Below are positions 53,625 to 62,091 of a stretch of DNA of 64,000 nucleotides, in pieces (position 1 is the first letter of the stretch; each line of letters starts with the position of its first letter). The position numbers and the translations under genes are program-made. Source of the stretch: Candidatus Nitrosocosmicus oleophilus (GTDB taxonomy: Archaea; Thermoproteota; Nitrososphaeria; Nitrososphaerales; Nitrososphaeraceae); the NCBI RefSeq assembly GCF_000802205.1, contig NZ_CP012850.1:1736001-1800000 (forward strand), in the 5' to 3' direction. Under the pieces are notes generated by a model, which saw only the letters and a program-made list of their open reading frames with translations, had not been told where the DNA came from and did not search any database.

Positions 53625-54824
53625 CTATTTGTTTGTATAGACCAACCGAGGCTTTTCAATTGTTCTGACGTAGTTCTCCTCTAACTTGTGTAAGAATTGT
53701 TCTCTGGTTAAATTGTGATTATTAAGAAAGGCAGCAATGGATGTACCGCCCGCACCCGCACCTTCCTTTACAAAACCTTCCGAATAAGATCTTAATCCTT
53801 TTTTAGTTGAATTTTCTAAAAGGAGATCGATGTAGAAAATAGGTACTTCATCTGAAATGGTATTCATCAATCCCAAAATATCTGATTTTTTATCATTAAT
53901 TATGTAAGAAGTTGTTCCAATACAGATGTTATCTCTTAAACTTACATTTAATGATTTTAATAAAGCTAGAATACAACACATTTGAGTTCCTCCTGCTAAG
54001 ATAATTTTATGCTTACGGGAAATGATTTCTTCAGCTAACCCTACAATTGTGGGCATTAGGGGATCGCCAAAATTTGCTATAGCCCTAAAGGGGTCGTTTG
54101 AACAATCTCCAGATCTCATTTTTGATCTCAGGAGAGCTTTCTCTACTACCATGTTTTTCAATTCATTAGGGTTGTCAGGCATGCTACTGCTGACCTTGTT
54201 ATATCCATCAAATCCCAGAGCCTGCATGACACCCAAAGCGGTTGTTGTACCACCCGGAATACTTTCTCCTATAATTATAGTTTCATTTATTTTGGTCAAT
54301 TCCTTCCCAAGCAATTTGCCCATATCATAGTTTTTTATTACATTGTCTATTTCTAGAGCCGGCTCTTGAAGAATGTTCTTGCCAGAATCTGAATCAATAT
54401 TAACATAAGGTAAAATGGGTTTGATTTTGGACCCCGAGTCAACTATTGATATTGGGATATTTGATAAATCAAGTGCAGTTTTTGAAATTATTGCAGGCGT
54501 TGGTTTTCCATCCGGTGTCGCGGGAATTGTATCAATGCATTTACATTTACCATAATAAATATACTCTGCATCAGCAGCGGGTGTATATTTCAATAGTTCT
54601 GTATTAGCTCCTGCAACTGTTAGCCCGGGAATAGTAGATGTCTCCGTGTAGGATATTGCCAAAATAAAAGAAGTTCTATTTGATTTAAAAGACAATAAAT
54701 CATTACTGCCTCCTTTAGAAGGGAGACTTTGGATAACGTCAGTAATCAACAAAATTCTGTCAAAGTCTATTAATAATAACCTTTGCTGGTTGGAAGCCCG
54801 CCTAAAGGAAGAGAAGGAATACAA
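53625..54824 (-). CDS. CobT-like nicotinate-nucleotide phosphoribosyltransferase (UPF0284 family)
   Basis: Archaeal UPF0284 proteins are thought to activate the lower ligand base in cobalamin synthesis. The 399-residue chain has SFILAISYTETSTIPGLTVAG (about 51), KYTPAADAEYIYYGK, IIGESIPGGTTTALGVMQAL (about 191) and the closing VKEGAGAGGTSIAA (about 360), all family hallmarks. The TTG start gives a longer N-terminus than usual; a later start is possible. Thaumarchaea make cobalamin de novo, so the role fits. Confidence 0.85.
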   Translation of the reverse strand: MYSFSSFRRASNQQRLLLIDFDRILLITDVIQSLPSKGGSNDLLSFKSNRTSFILAISYTETSTIPGLTVAGANTELLKYTPAADAEYIYYGKCKCIDTIPATPDGKPTPAIISKTALDLSNIPISIVDSGSKIKPILPYVNIDSDSGKNILQEPALEIDNVIKNYDMGKLLGKELTKINETIIIGESIPGGTTTALGVMQALGFDGYNKVSSSMPDNPNELKNMVVEKALLRSKMRSGDCSNDPFRAIANFGDPLMPTIVGLAEEIISRKHKIILAGGTQMCCILALLKSLNVSLRDNICIGTTSYIINDKKSDILGLMNTISDEVPIFYIDLLLENSTKKGLRSYSEGFVKEGAGAGGTSIAAFLNNHNLTREQFLHKLEENYVRTIEKPRLVYTNK

Positions 54825-55081
54825 AATGGTAGTTGTTTATGCCATTAAACGGTTCTCCAACCACGCATTGTCTTTTGCATTCCATAAGGAAGGTTGGGTA
54901 GGACACTGCAGAAGCGGCAGTTGAAACAAGAGCCGCAGCTGCTAATGGAGCAAAATGGAGTGAATGGGAAGGTGGGAGTGAAAGGGAGGAGAGTGGGAAG
55001 GTGAGTTATGAGTTGATGTTGTTGATGTTGTTGAGGAAGATAATAAAAATGATGATGAGGCAGAGGGTGGGGTTTCTGTCC
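54825..55081. other. Purine-biased, low-complexity gap upstream of the cobT-like gene
   Basis: This 257-base stretch is unlike its AT-rich neighbours: 54901-54960 is about half G+C, and 54940-55080 is strongly purine-rich on the plus strand with GTTGATGTT and ATGATG repeats. It contains a four-run GGG pattern at 54966-54997. A plus-strand frame is open from 54902 to about 55159 but has no good start and is probably not a gene. No riboswitch motif was recognised. Confidence 0.55.
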
Positions 55082-55696
55082 TTACGATCTCATGAATTTA
55101 AGGAACTCGCCCTCATTCTTGAACTTGAAAACAAAATTAGATTCAAATTCTTTTTGTAATGTTGACGTTTTACTTGAACCATAATGATGACCGGGCAGGA
55201 TTGTCAAATTTCCATCCAAGTTTACTAGTTTACCATATATTGAGTCAAACATTTCGTGTGGATTACCTCCGGGTAGATCAAGTCTTCCACAACTACCCAC
55301 GAAAACGGTATCTCCTGTAAGCATGACTTTGTCATCAATTATTAGACAAATACTATCCTTAGAGTGTCCCGGAGTGTGGATTATTTTGATTTTTGAATCA
55401 CCGAATTCAATAATTTCTCCATCATCTACCTCAATGTCTTTCTCTAATGGTGATGACTTATGCTGTATCACCTTTGCACCTGTGGTACTCTTTACTTTTT
55501 CATTACCAAATATGTGATCAAAATGTGAATGTGTGTTTAGTATATACCTATTACTGAGTGAATTATTTTTCAAATATTCAAAGATAATTTCCAAGTTCCA
55601 GGAGGGATCTACGATTATCGAATCCTTATTTTTTTCATCCACGATGACGTAAGTGAAATTTGCCATGTCTCCTACCAGAAATTGCTCTATCTTCAA
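55082..55696 (-). CDS. Metallo-beta-lactamase fold hydrolase, ETHE1/glyoxalase II-like
   Basis: The 204-residue protein has the metal motif NTHSHFDHIFG (about 54-64), HTPGHSKDS (about 108), GDTVFVGSCGRLDLPGG (about 128) and LPGHHYG. The phrase GSCGRLDLPGG is typical of ETHE1-type persulfide dioxygenases and related hydrolases. Either glutathione-independent thioester hydrolysis or persulfide oxidation is possible. Its start (55696) lies six bases after the stop of the NAD(P)HX epimerase gene, so the two form one unit. Confidence 0.8.
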   Translation of the reverse strand: MKIEQFLVGDMANFTYVIVDEKNKDSIIVDPSWNLEIIFEYLKNNSLSNRYILNTHSHFDHIFGNEKVKSTTGAKVIQHKSSPLEKDIEVDDGEIIEFGDSKIKIIHTPGHSKDSICLIIDDKVMLTGDTVFVGSCGRLDLPGGNPHEMFDSIYGKLVNLDGNLTILPGHHYGSSKTSTLQKEFESNFVFKFKNEGEFLKFMRS

Positions 55697-55702
55697 GCTC
55701 TG

Positions 55703-56446
55703 TCACACTACCCCTTTTTCTGTCTCAAATGGAATACCAATCTTTTTAACTATTAACCTTCCAACGTTCTCCGGATTCTTGAGTAAACCATGTTTTGGTC
55801 GATGAAAAGTTATCGTGGCGTCTGCACTAATCGCTTTATCAATAATTTTTCCACTGTCTGGATCTAATCCTGAAGGGATATCAACTGCCAAAATAAAAGT
55901 AGTTCCTTTGTTATCATTTATTGTTTCTATGATTTTTGAATAGGGTTCTTTTATTTCTCCTTTAATTCCTGTTCCAAAAATCCCATCCAAAATAATATTT
56001 GCCTTTTTGATCTCATCTTCAATTTCAGCGATATTGTTTGAGTCTAAAATAAGTCTTCTAATAGAACCCATTTTGCTTATGATTTGCCAATTTAGAATGG
56101 ATTCTTCGGTTTTAAAGTCCTCAGGGGAACATAAGATGATCACTGATAAGTTGATTTTATTTTTAGCTTTATTTCGTGCTAGAATGTATCCTGATAGATG
56201 ACGTATTGCAACCATCGAATCACCACCGTTATTACCCTTCCCACAAACGGCTACAATAGAATTCTCTAGTATGTTTTCTTTGAATTCATCAATCAAGAAA
56301 TCTGCAATTCTAGATCCAGCATTTTCCATCATCAAAGTTTTCTTCATAGAATAAATGGATTCTCCGTTGTTTTCTATCTCGTACATTTGACCCGAAGATA
56401 TCGACTCATATCCTTTCTCTATAGCATGATTGCTTTTCATATCCAT
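55703..56446 (-). CDS. nnrE: NAD(P)H-hydrate epimerase (YjeF N-terminal type)
   Basis: Repairs the R form of damaged hydrated NAD(P)H. The 247-residue protein has LMMENAGSRIADFL (about 38-51), VAVCGKGNNGGDSMVAIRHL (about 65-84), ILDGIFGTGIKGEI and AVDIPSGLDPDSGK, all YjeF_N hallmarks. The C-terminal ADP-dependent dehydratase domain, fused in many organisms, is absent. It lies directly upstream of the hydrolase gene. Confidence 0.93.
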   Translation of the reverse strand: MDMKSNHAIEKGYESISSGQMYEIENNGESIYSMKKTLMMENAGSRIADFLIDEFKENILENSIVAVCGKGNNGGDSMVAIRHLSGYILARNKAKNKINLSVIILCSPEDFKTEESILNWQIISKMGSIRRLILDSNNIAEIEDEIKKANIILDGIFGTGIKGEIKEPYSKIIETINDNKGTTFILAVDIPSGLDPDSGKIIDKAISADATITFHRPKHGLLKNPENVGRLIVKKIGIPFETEKGVV

Positions 56447-56508
56447 AAATTTACTTATCTTAAAGACTGTATTAATAAATTTTTTACAAAAAAATGAATG
56501 ACAGTCTT

Positions 56509-56754
56509 TTACTGATATGAGTGTAATCTCTTTTCTTCATGAGTTTTTATTTTCTTATCAAGGGAGTCTTTATGATTTTTTGTGATATGTATTTTATGAC
56601 ATTCATCATGAAGGATCCCTATTTCGCAGAATTCACATGATGTTACAAATTCTAAATCTTTGAAATCATTCTTGCAAAAACTGCATTTTTCATTGGGTAA
56701 TGACTCAGTTGACAATGGTTTTAGCCATCCTTCTCTCCATAAGACGTTGACCAA
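56509..56754 (-). CDS. Small zinc-binding protein of unknown function (81 aa)
   Basis: Contains CSFCKNDF (about 24), CEFCEIGILHDECHKIH (about 40-56), a Cys/His arrangement suited to one or two zinc ions, and a Lys/His-rich tail. The start is TTG. It lies 34 bases downstream of the Hjc stop on the same strand and may be co-transcribed with it. The fold resembles a treble clef but no family is named. Confidence 0.6.
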   Translation of the reverse strand: MVNVLWREGWLKPLSTESLPNEKCSFCKNDFKDLEFVTSCEFCEIGILHDECHKIHITKNHKDSLDKKIKTHEEKRLHSYQ

Positions 56755-56788
56755 TAAACAAATGATAATCTAATCCCTTAAATATCTG

Positions 56789-57277
56789 TTATACATTAAA
56801 AGGCATCAAATAATTTTTTAACTTAACTTTCTTTATTTTAGAATTATATATTGCATAAGTATCCCCGTTGTAATTACATTTGATGATTGGAAATATTGTA
56901 GGTTTTTTCTTAAATCTTACTATTTTGTAGTATTCTTTAGTTTTTCTTGGTAGGTATTTTATTTCCCCCTTAACTATTAGTCTTTGTTTTCTCATAAACT
57001 TAAAAGCCAAAATTATATATCTTTCTTGGTAAGCCTCAAACATTTCTGTAATGAGATAACATCTGTAAATTTGATCTTGGGGAACATAAATGCTATTGCT
57101 TGTAGCGGTTTTTGCCTCGATTGATAATAATATGGAATCTGGGTTATTTACTGCTACAATGTCAGGTAAGCCCGTACTCGATCCTCCCAATCTTCGCGCA
57201 ATCCATTCTCCAGAATTTAGTTGCTTTACCAAACGATACTCAAAATTATAACCTCTGCTTCTGCGAATATTGGTCAT
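56789..57277 (-). CDS. hjc: Holliday junction resolvase Hjc family
   Basis: Archaeal nuclease that cuts four-way DNA junctions. The PD-(D/E)xK core is visible: RRSRGYNFEYRLVKQL at the start, GSSTGLPDIVAV with the Asp, then ILLSIEAKTATS with E-x-K, and VPQDQIYR. The frame is open to 57388, but the family begins at the ATG at 57277 (MTNIRRSRG), and the longer form would overlap the divergent translin gene. TGTATAAAAAAAAA upstream on the minus strand is a good TATA. The ~70-residue C-terminal extension is longer than in typical Hjc. Confidence 0.85.
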   Translation of the reverse strand: MTNIRRSRGYNFEYRLVKQLNSGEWIARRLGGSSTGLPDIVAVNNPDSILLSIEAKTATSNSIYVPQDQIYRCYLITEMFEAYQERYIILAFKFMRKQRLIVKGEIKYLPRKTKEYYKIVRFKKKPTIFPIIKCNYNGDTYAIYNSKIKKVKLKNYLMPFNV

Positions 57278-57362
57278 CCATCTCAACGTTTGATTTAGAT
57301 GCCATAAATTTTTTTTTATACACTCATAGCAACTATTTATAACGAGCCGCGAAACTCTAATT

Positions 57363-57998
57363 ATGACTTTTGATATTGATTCTGCCAAATTACAGGATTC
57401 GCTGAATGAGTTTTCTTCTTATCTAAAACAAGTGGAATCAAGTAGGGAGAAACTAATAAAGGAAAATAGGGAGATTATTGCTTTGAGTAGCAAGGCTATT
57501 ATATTGCTGCACAGCGGAAAAACTGTTGAAGCAACTGAATTAATTAATGATGCTTTTTCTTTGCTTTCTGAACTCAAAAAATATGTTATTTCTGATTTAG
57601 AACGTTATTTGTGGCCTGCGGAACAAGAATACGTTGAAGCTGCTATTTTAAAAGAGATTGTTGAAAGGAAGGAGCATTTTAGCGGACATGTCGAGCTGCA
57701 GGTTTCATTAAACGCATATGTTACAGGACTGCTAGACTGCATAGGTGAAATCAAGCGTATGATCTATGATAATCTTAGGAAGGATGATTTTGAATCAGCA
57801 TTGTCTTTATTTACTATAATGCAATCCCTTTATGATTTAATATACCCATTTTCTTTCTACGACAATATTGTTTCTGGGGTCAGAAAGAAACTAGATGTTG
57901 GCAAGAGGATAATTGATGACGTTCGTATCTCCATAACCGAGGAATACAGGCGAAAGAGCTTTCTTGATCGGATTGACCAAGTGTCCCTAGTTAGATGA
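57363..57998 (+). CDS. Translin family protein
   Basis: All-helical nucleic-acid-binding protein; archaeal translins form octamers and bind RNA or single-stranded DNA. The 211-residue chain fits the family: REIIALSSKAIILLHSG (about 37-53), AEQEYVEAAILKEIV (about 85), LNAYVTGLLDCIGEIKRM (about 116) and PFSFYDNIVSGVRKKLDVGKRIIDDVR. It is divergent from hjc, with 85 bases between the starts. The physiological role in archaea is not settled. Confidence 0.83.
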   Translation: MTFDIDSAKLQDSLNEFSSYLKQVESSREKLIKENREIIALSSKAIILLHSGKTVEATELINDAFSLLSELKKYVISDLERYLWPAEQEYVEAAILKEIVERKEHFSGHVELQVSLNAYVTGLLDCIGEIKRMIYDNLRKDDFESALSLFTIMQSLYDLIYPFSFYDNIVSGVRKKLDVGKRIIDDVRISITEEYRRKSFLDRIDQVSLVR

Positions 57999-58073
57999 TG
58001 TGCTTATTTGGTTCTGATAAATACCTAAAGGCACGGAGCATTCTTTTTTGGTGCTTAATTCAAAATATAGAGC

Positions 58074-59534
58074 TTAGGTGAATTTGGCAAAAGCTTCAGA
58101 TAGATGCCCATTAAGCTTTTTAGACCATTCGGGGAATCCTTCTGATGTATCGGGATAGTTTCTATAATGCTTGACCAGCTCCTCATTCATTTGAGAAGTA
58201 AATTTCAAGTCCTCTGCAAGTTTCTTGTTTAGTGCTCCTCTTATCATCATACCTAATTTGCTAACAGTGCTAAATTCTGGATGTTCTCCATTAGTTATCT
58301 TATCAATGTCCATTTTTGACAAAAAGTGCTTCATTCCATAATTGATCTGCTCGTTGGTGAGTTGTTGGAGCATTCTTCTGAATACTTCTAGACCTGCGGT
58401 CTTATAGCCATATTCGTTAATGAAATTCTTATTGTATTTCCAAAGCCCATTTTCTGAAACGTCTCCTGATTCTATTGCTTCAACTATATCTTTTCCAGCT
58501 ATTGTGGCTGCAATTATTGCAGGTCCTATGCCACCAGCATCCAGCGGCTTTGGCATCCATGCCGAGTCCCCAACCATGATATACCCATTGGCAACCATGC
58601 AATCGTTCTGTCTCCTTACAGATACCTGCCATGTGCCCCATTCATTGCCTAGGTCCTCCTCTCCTATTGATAACCTTGGATTTGATATAACTGGATTAAC
58701 ACTGACATAATCGTCTATTAACTTCTTCAAATCCCTCTTTTTTCCAATTTCCTTGTTTGCTTTGTCAAACAGCTTTTGTTGAACACCCAAACCAATATTC
58801 ACTTTATTTTCTCCTTTCGGAAACACCCATCCATAACCCCCGGGAGCCAAATTTTGATCCAGGTGAATTATACAATATTCTGGGTCAAAAAACGTCTTGT
58901 CTTCATTACCTTTTTTATCAAAATCGTAAATATATCTGCCAGTAGATTCTAGATCATTCCTATCTATCCTTCTTTGTATGTGTGAATTAATAGGCAGATT
59001 TGTTCGTAGTACTGAAGTAACACCAGTGCAATCAACTACTACTTTAGCAGTTTTCTTAAATATTTCCTTAGTTTTTGTATTTTCGCCTTCAACACCTACA
59101 ATAAAGTTATTCTCAGTTGTTAGTTGTCTAATCATGATATTGCTAGCTATTTCAACGCCCATTTTGGTTGCCTCACTAACTTGCTTTTGAGGTAACCGTT
59201 TTCGATTTAAAATATATCCTTCTCCATCAAATGACACTCGGGTTTCGTGATCCGGTGAAAAGGCTACTACTCCCTTCACTGGATGTTCGATTTCTGGGTA
59301 ACCCCATGATATTTTAATTCTATCGGTCATGTAATCAACAGTGTTTTTGCCAACTGCATCACCACAAATCCAACCAGAAATGGTTTTCCTTCCTTGAATG
59401 TCGATGGAGTTCCTATCTAGTACTAAAACCTTCATTCTTTGTTTAGAATAGTAAGCTGCAGATGAGGCTACTATTAGTCCAGCTAACCCTCCACCTGCTA
59501 CTATGATGTCATAATCTGTTTTTGACAGGCTCAT
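58074..59534 (-). CDS. Geranylgeranyl reductase family FAD protein
   Basis: Flavoprotein that saturates isoprenoid chains of archaeal membrane lipids or quinones. The FAD-binding site is DIIVAGGGLAGLIVASSAAYY near the N-terminus, with the middle motif GYGWVFPKGENKVNIGLGV and the late YIMVGDSAWMPKPLDAGGIG. The frame is open to 59666, but the extra 44 residues lack family features; I start at the ATG at 59534 (MSLSKTDYD). The C-terminal region is long and helical. Exact substrate not known. Confidence 0.88.
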   Translation of the reverse strand: MSLSKTDYDIIVAGGGLAGLIVASSAAYYSKQRMKVLVLDRNSIDIQGRKTISGWICGDAVGKNTVDYMTDRIKISWGYPEIEHPVKGVVAFSPDHETRVSFDGEGYILNRKRLPQKQVSEATKMGVEIASNIMIRQLTTENNFIVGVEGENTKTKEIFKKTAKVVVDCTGVTSVLRTNLPINSHIQRRIDRNDLESTGRYIYDFDKKGNEDKTFFDPEYCIIHLDQNLAPGGYGWVFPKGENKVNIGLGVQQKLFDKANKEIGKKRDLKKLIDDYVSVNPVISNPRLSIGEEDLGNEWGTWQVSVRRQNDCMVANGYIMVGDSAWMPKPLDAGGIGPAIIAATIAGKDIVEAIESGDVSENGLWKYNKNFINEYGYKTAGLEVFRRMLQQLTNEQINYGMKHFLSKMDIDKITNGEHPEFSTVSKLGMMIRGALNKKLAEDLKFTSQMNEELVKHYRNYPDTSEGFPEWSKKLNGHLSEAFAKFT

Positions 59535-60054
59535 CTTTTCCTGATATTTGGTACAGGCAAGGATAATTAAAGCTATGTTGTCAATAACTGCTGTCAAAAT
59601 TGTCCTTCCAGGTCTAGAATGATCGATAAGCACAAAATGCATATTATGAGCGGGAATTGATATCAAAAAACCGCCATTTTAGGCATGAAACATTTCCTTA
59701 TCTGAAAAGCATTAAAAATAACCGACCCTGTTACAATTGGAGAATATCACACCAAAAAAAGGGAAATTATAGTGATTTAAAATCTGTTTTCAAATAGACG
59801 AGTAAAAAGTGACAAAATTTATATATAAAGTTATTTCTGGCTTTTAGTTGGTTTGCCTTATTATTATTTCTGGCCGAATTTGAGTAAAATGCTAATTTGG
59901 TTTTTTGTTTCAGAAAGTATTGGTAACATAGACAAATGTTGTATGACGATTGCTACAAAAGAGCTATCTGGCAATAAATGAGTCCTTATTATATTTGTAT
60001 GAGATGACTTTAAGTATCTAAAAGCTCAAGTATCATGGGTAGATTATTAATAGA
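59535..60054. other. Gene-poor AT-rich stretch with an orphan TATA element
   Basis: Holds the promoter side of the geranylgeranyl reductase gene. A strong TATA-like TTTATATATAAAG at 59818-59830 has no protein gene at a fitting distance on the plus strand. No ORF or known RNA family was recognised in the stretch. Confidence 0.5.
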
Positions 60055-60213
60055 GTGACGACAGAAATCGATCAATTTTTTCGAAATATCAAGTGTGATC
60101 ACTGTAATAAAATAATCGAAAAAAAGGTAAAGTATTATTTTGATCAACCAAATGTTGTTTTGCTATCAGTTGATGTGTGTACCGATTGTAGCTACCGCAT
60201 AAGTTTGAAATAA
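60055..60213 (+). CDS. Mini zinc-ribbon protein (52 aa)
   Basis: A GTG at 60055 opens 52 codons to TAA at 60211-60213. The product has two CxxC pairs, IKCDHCNKII (about 12-21) and DVCTDCSYRI (about 40-49), with about 27 residues between, the spacing of a zinc ribbon, and mixed beta-like sequence between them (VVLLSVDV). No family is named. It is too short for routine ORF calling, but the ordered cysteines make it credible. Confidence 0.6.
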   Translation: MTTEIDQFFRNIKCDHCNKIIEKKVKYYFDQPNVVLLSVDVCTDCSYRISLK

Positions 60214-60660
60214 CTCTGGATCGGCGTATCTAAACATATAGCAAATAACATAAGTTTTCCGATTCATACATTCTTTACTTTACCTGGGATTTTAGAATAT
60301 TCTGTATACTTTTCTAATTTCACTATTTCCGTCCTTATTATTAATTCATAGCAATAATAGACTCTGGATGGATGGGTGGATGGGCTATGAATGAATGAAT
60401 GAATCAGGATCCTCGCCCTTAATTTGATTACATCTCATGATACAAGAAAAACCGTTTCTAAAAACAGGTTATATCTGTTATTGCTCTTGATTAGGATAAA
60501 TGATCACCGCAAGTTAATCTTAACCAAGAAACGTATTTCTTAATTCTGTACAATTATTGCATAAGTTGGTTTAAGATTCAAAGTATGTCAATACTTATGG
60601 AAACCCGATGATTACACAAAAATATAAAACGAGTTAGTCCCTTAACTATATTATAAAAAA
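60214..60660. other. Intergenic region with tetranucleotide repeats
   Basis: AT-rich, without a convincing gene. It includes GGATGGATGGGTGGATGGG at 60366-60384 followed by four ATGA units from 60387. AATATAAAAC at 60621-60630 is a candidate TATA box for the mini-protein that begins at 60661. Confidence 0.55.
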
Positions 60661-60819
60661 TTGGAGCGAGAAATAGACACCATAAAACCTAACCAAAAAA
60701 GAACAAAAATGGAGTGTATTAGGTGTGGTTCGATAATGGGGGAAATTACAGTATGTCATCTAAAATGCCTAAACTGTGGCGCCGAATTGACTTGTTCAGA
60801 TAAAGGAAATTTTTGGTAA
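60661..60819 (+). CDS. Mini zinc-ribbon protein (52 aa) ending GAELTCSDKGNFW
   Basis: A TTG at 60661 opens 52 codons to TAA at 60817-60819. The N-terminal 16 residues are basic; then MECIRCGSIMGE and KCLNCGAELTCSD form a compact two-knuckle zinc ribbon, ending in KGNFW. Such short ribbons are common in Nitrososphaerota, but I cannot assign a function. A TATA-like AATATAAAAC about 35 bases upstream suggests a short leader. Confidence 0.65.
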   Translation: MEREIDTIKPNQKRTKMECIRCGSIMGEITVCHLKCLNCGAELTCSDKGNFW

Positions 60820-61123
60820 CCACCATTTAAGCATTATATATCCATTAGAAATCTAAGATACTGGAATTAGGATAACTAAATCTACACAATTTATCATTTA
60901 TCCTCAAATGTTCTATCTGAATTTGGCATTAAACAGTAACTTGTTGCCAATTTCATTCTCGTGAGCATGTATTGCTTCTTGTAATTGCATCTACATAGGT
61001 ATTCTTCTCTAAGCTCCCAAGTAACAACCTCTTAATCACCTAAATACCTAATCGCCTCTCTCGAACACAGCTTCTGATCCCGAATCTCTAAATCAGTTAG
61101 AATAAATTCTAGATTTCTTAACA
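60820..61123. other. Intergenic region upstream of the cupin gene
   Basis: About 300 bases with C/T-rich runs on the plus strand (for example near 61000-61090). I see no gene or RNA pattern in it. Confidence 0.5.
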
Positions 61124-61690
61124 ATGAATGTGAATAAGAAAAATCTTTACAATTCAAGTGAAAAAAAAGTTAATCCTTATTATTTTGATGGCGAAGTAAC
61201 AATTAGAGAAATCTATAACGAATCTAGTAGTAATGATCAGGAAGTATATTTTGTAGAATTTTCTAGAGGCGCATTGACCACAATTCATTTCCATGAGACC
61301 GAACAATTCCTAGTCCCTTTGTACGGAAATGGCGTAATAGGCGAAATCGATATTAACACATCCGGTTCCTTGTTGGAATTTACTTTTGAGAATCTGATCA
61401 TAAAATCACTCAATGTTGGCGAAATTGTATCGATTAAACCAAACATTCTACATTTTCATGGCGCTTGTCCCGGTCAAAATTTTTCACATATGGCATTTAG
61501 AAAGATGTATGAAACTGTACCAGGTCCTGAAATGACAGAACAAGTTCATACACAAACTATCTGGGGTTATGAAATGATATCTAAAGCACTAGGCTCTGAA
61601 GATCGATCTCAAATATTAAGTGAATTGAATCGAATTTCTGAAAAAATTCGCGATGCTGTTACTACATGGGCAAAGGACAATAATCTCTGA
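61124..61690 (+). CDS. Cupin-fold protein of unknown specificity
   Basis: A 188-residue protein with cupin motif 1 as TTIHFHETEQFLVPLYGNG (about 56-74) and motif 2 as GEIVSIKPNILHFHGA (about 103-118); the HxHxxEQ and the later His residues could hold a metal. C-terminal to the barrel is a helical tail (SEKIRDAVTTWAKD). It may be a dioxygenase, isomerase or sugar-binding protein; sequence alone does not decide. It is monocistronic. Confidence 0.75.
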   Translation: MNVNKKNLYNSSEKKVNPYYFDGEVTIREIYNESSSNDQEVYFVEFSRGALTTIHFHETEQFLVPLYGNGVIGEIDINTSGSLLEFTFENLIIKSLNVGEIVSIKPNILHFHGACPGQNFSHMAFRKMYETVPGPEMTEQVHTQTIWGYEMISKALGSEDRSQILSELNRISEKIRDAVTTWAKDNNL

Positions 61691-61739
61691 GCCAATAAAA
61701 CATAATAAAAAGTGTAGCCTGGATCAAAAAATATGATGA

Positions 61740-61982
61740 TTAATTACTTTGGTTTTCGTTAATTGAAAGACTGTCCTCTAGATCATTTGCTGGATTGCTG
61801 ATGGTTGTATCGTTATCTAAAACTGCAGTGTCATTTCCTTCTATTACTTCAAAATCTCCGACTGTTTCGGTGTTGTTAGGATACATTTCAGTTGTATTTT
61901 GTGCAAATGCATTACCCAAGCTAAAGCTCACCAGAATGGCTGCAAAAGCAAAAACTGCGATAATGCCTGTCTTATTTTCCAT
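61740..61982 (-). CDS. Small secreted acidic protein (80 aa)
   Basis: A classic signal peptide occupies residues about 1-27 (KTGIIAVFAFAAILVSFSLG, then NAFAQ with a likely AxA cleavage). The mature ~52 residues are Asp/Glu/Asn/Thr-rich with several N-x-S/T sites and no cysteine. It is probably an exported, glycosylated peptide. No family is recognised. Confidence 0.65.
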   Translation of the reverse strand: MENKTGIIAVFAFAAILVSFSLGNAFAQNTTEMYPNNTETVGDFEVIEGNDTAVLDNDTTISNPANDLEDSLSINENQSN

Positions 61983-62091
61983 TAGATAAAAAAGTATTAA
62001 TGTATTATAAAAGTATATTGAAGGTTAATATCATATTTCAAACTGGCCTTATCACTAAATGAATACGGAAGTAACTGGATTGATTCTTGTA

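Noticed and set aside
54825-55081. Cobalamin riboswitch upstream of the cobT-like gene
   Set aside because: I could not find a B12-box-like GCCACTG or its complement, and such riboswitches are not expected in these archaea.
54902-55159. Open plus-strand frame with an Ala/Glu-rich beginning
   Set aside because: There is no start codon near its beginning, its second half is antisense to the hydrolase gene, and its composition reflects a purine-rich repeat tract.
57278-57388. Extended start of the Hjc gene
   Set aside because: It would overlap the divergent translin gene and the shared promoter; the Hjc core begins at the ATG at 57277.
59535-59666. 44-residue N-terminal extension of the geranylgeranyl reductase
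   Set aside because: The flavoprotein fold begins right after the ATG at 59534; the extension has no family match and reaches into the promoter area.
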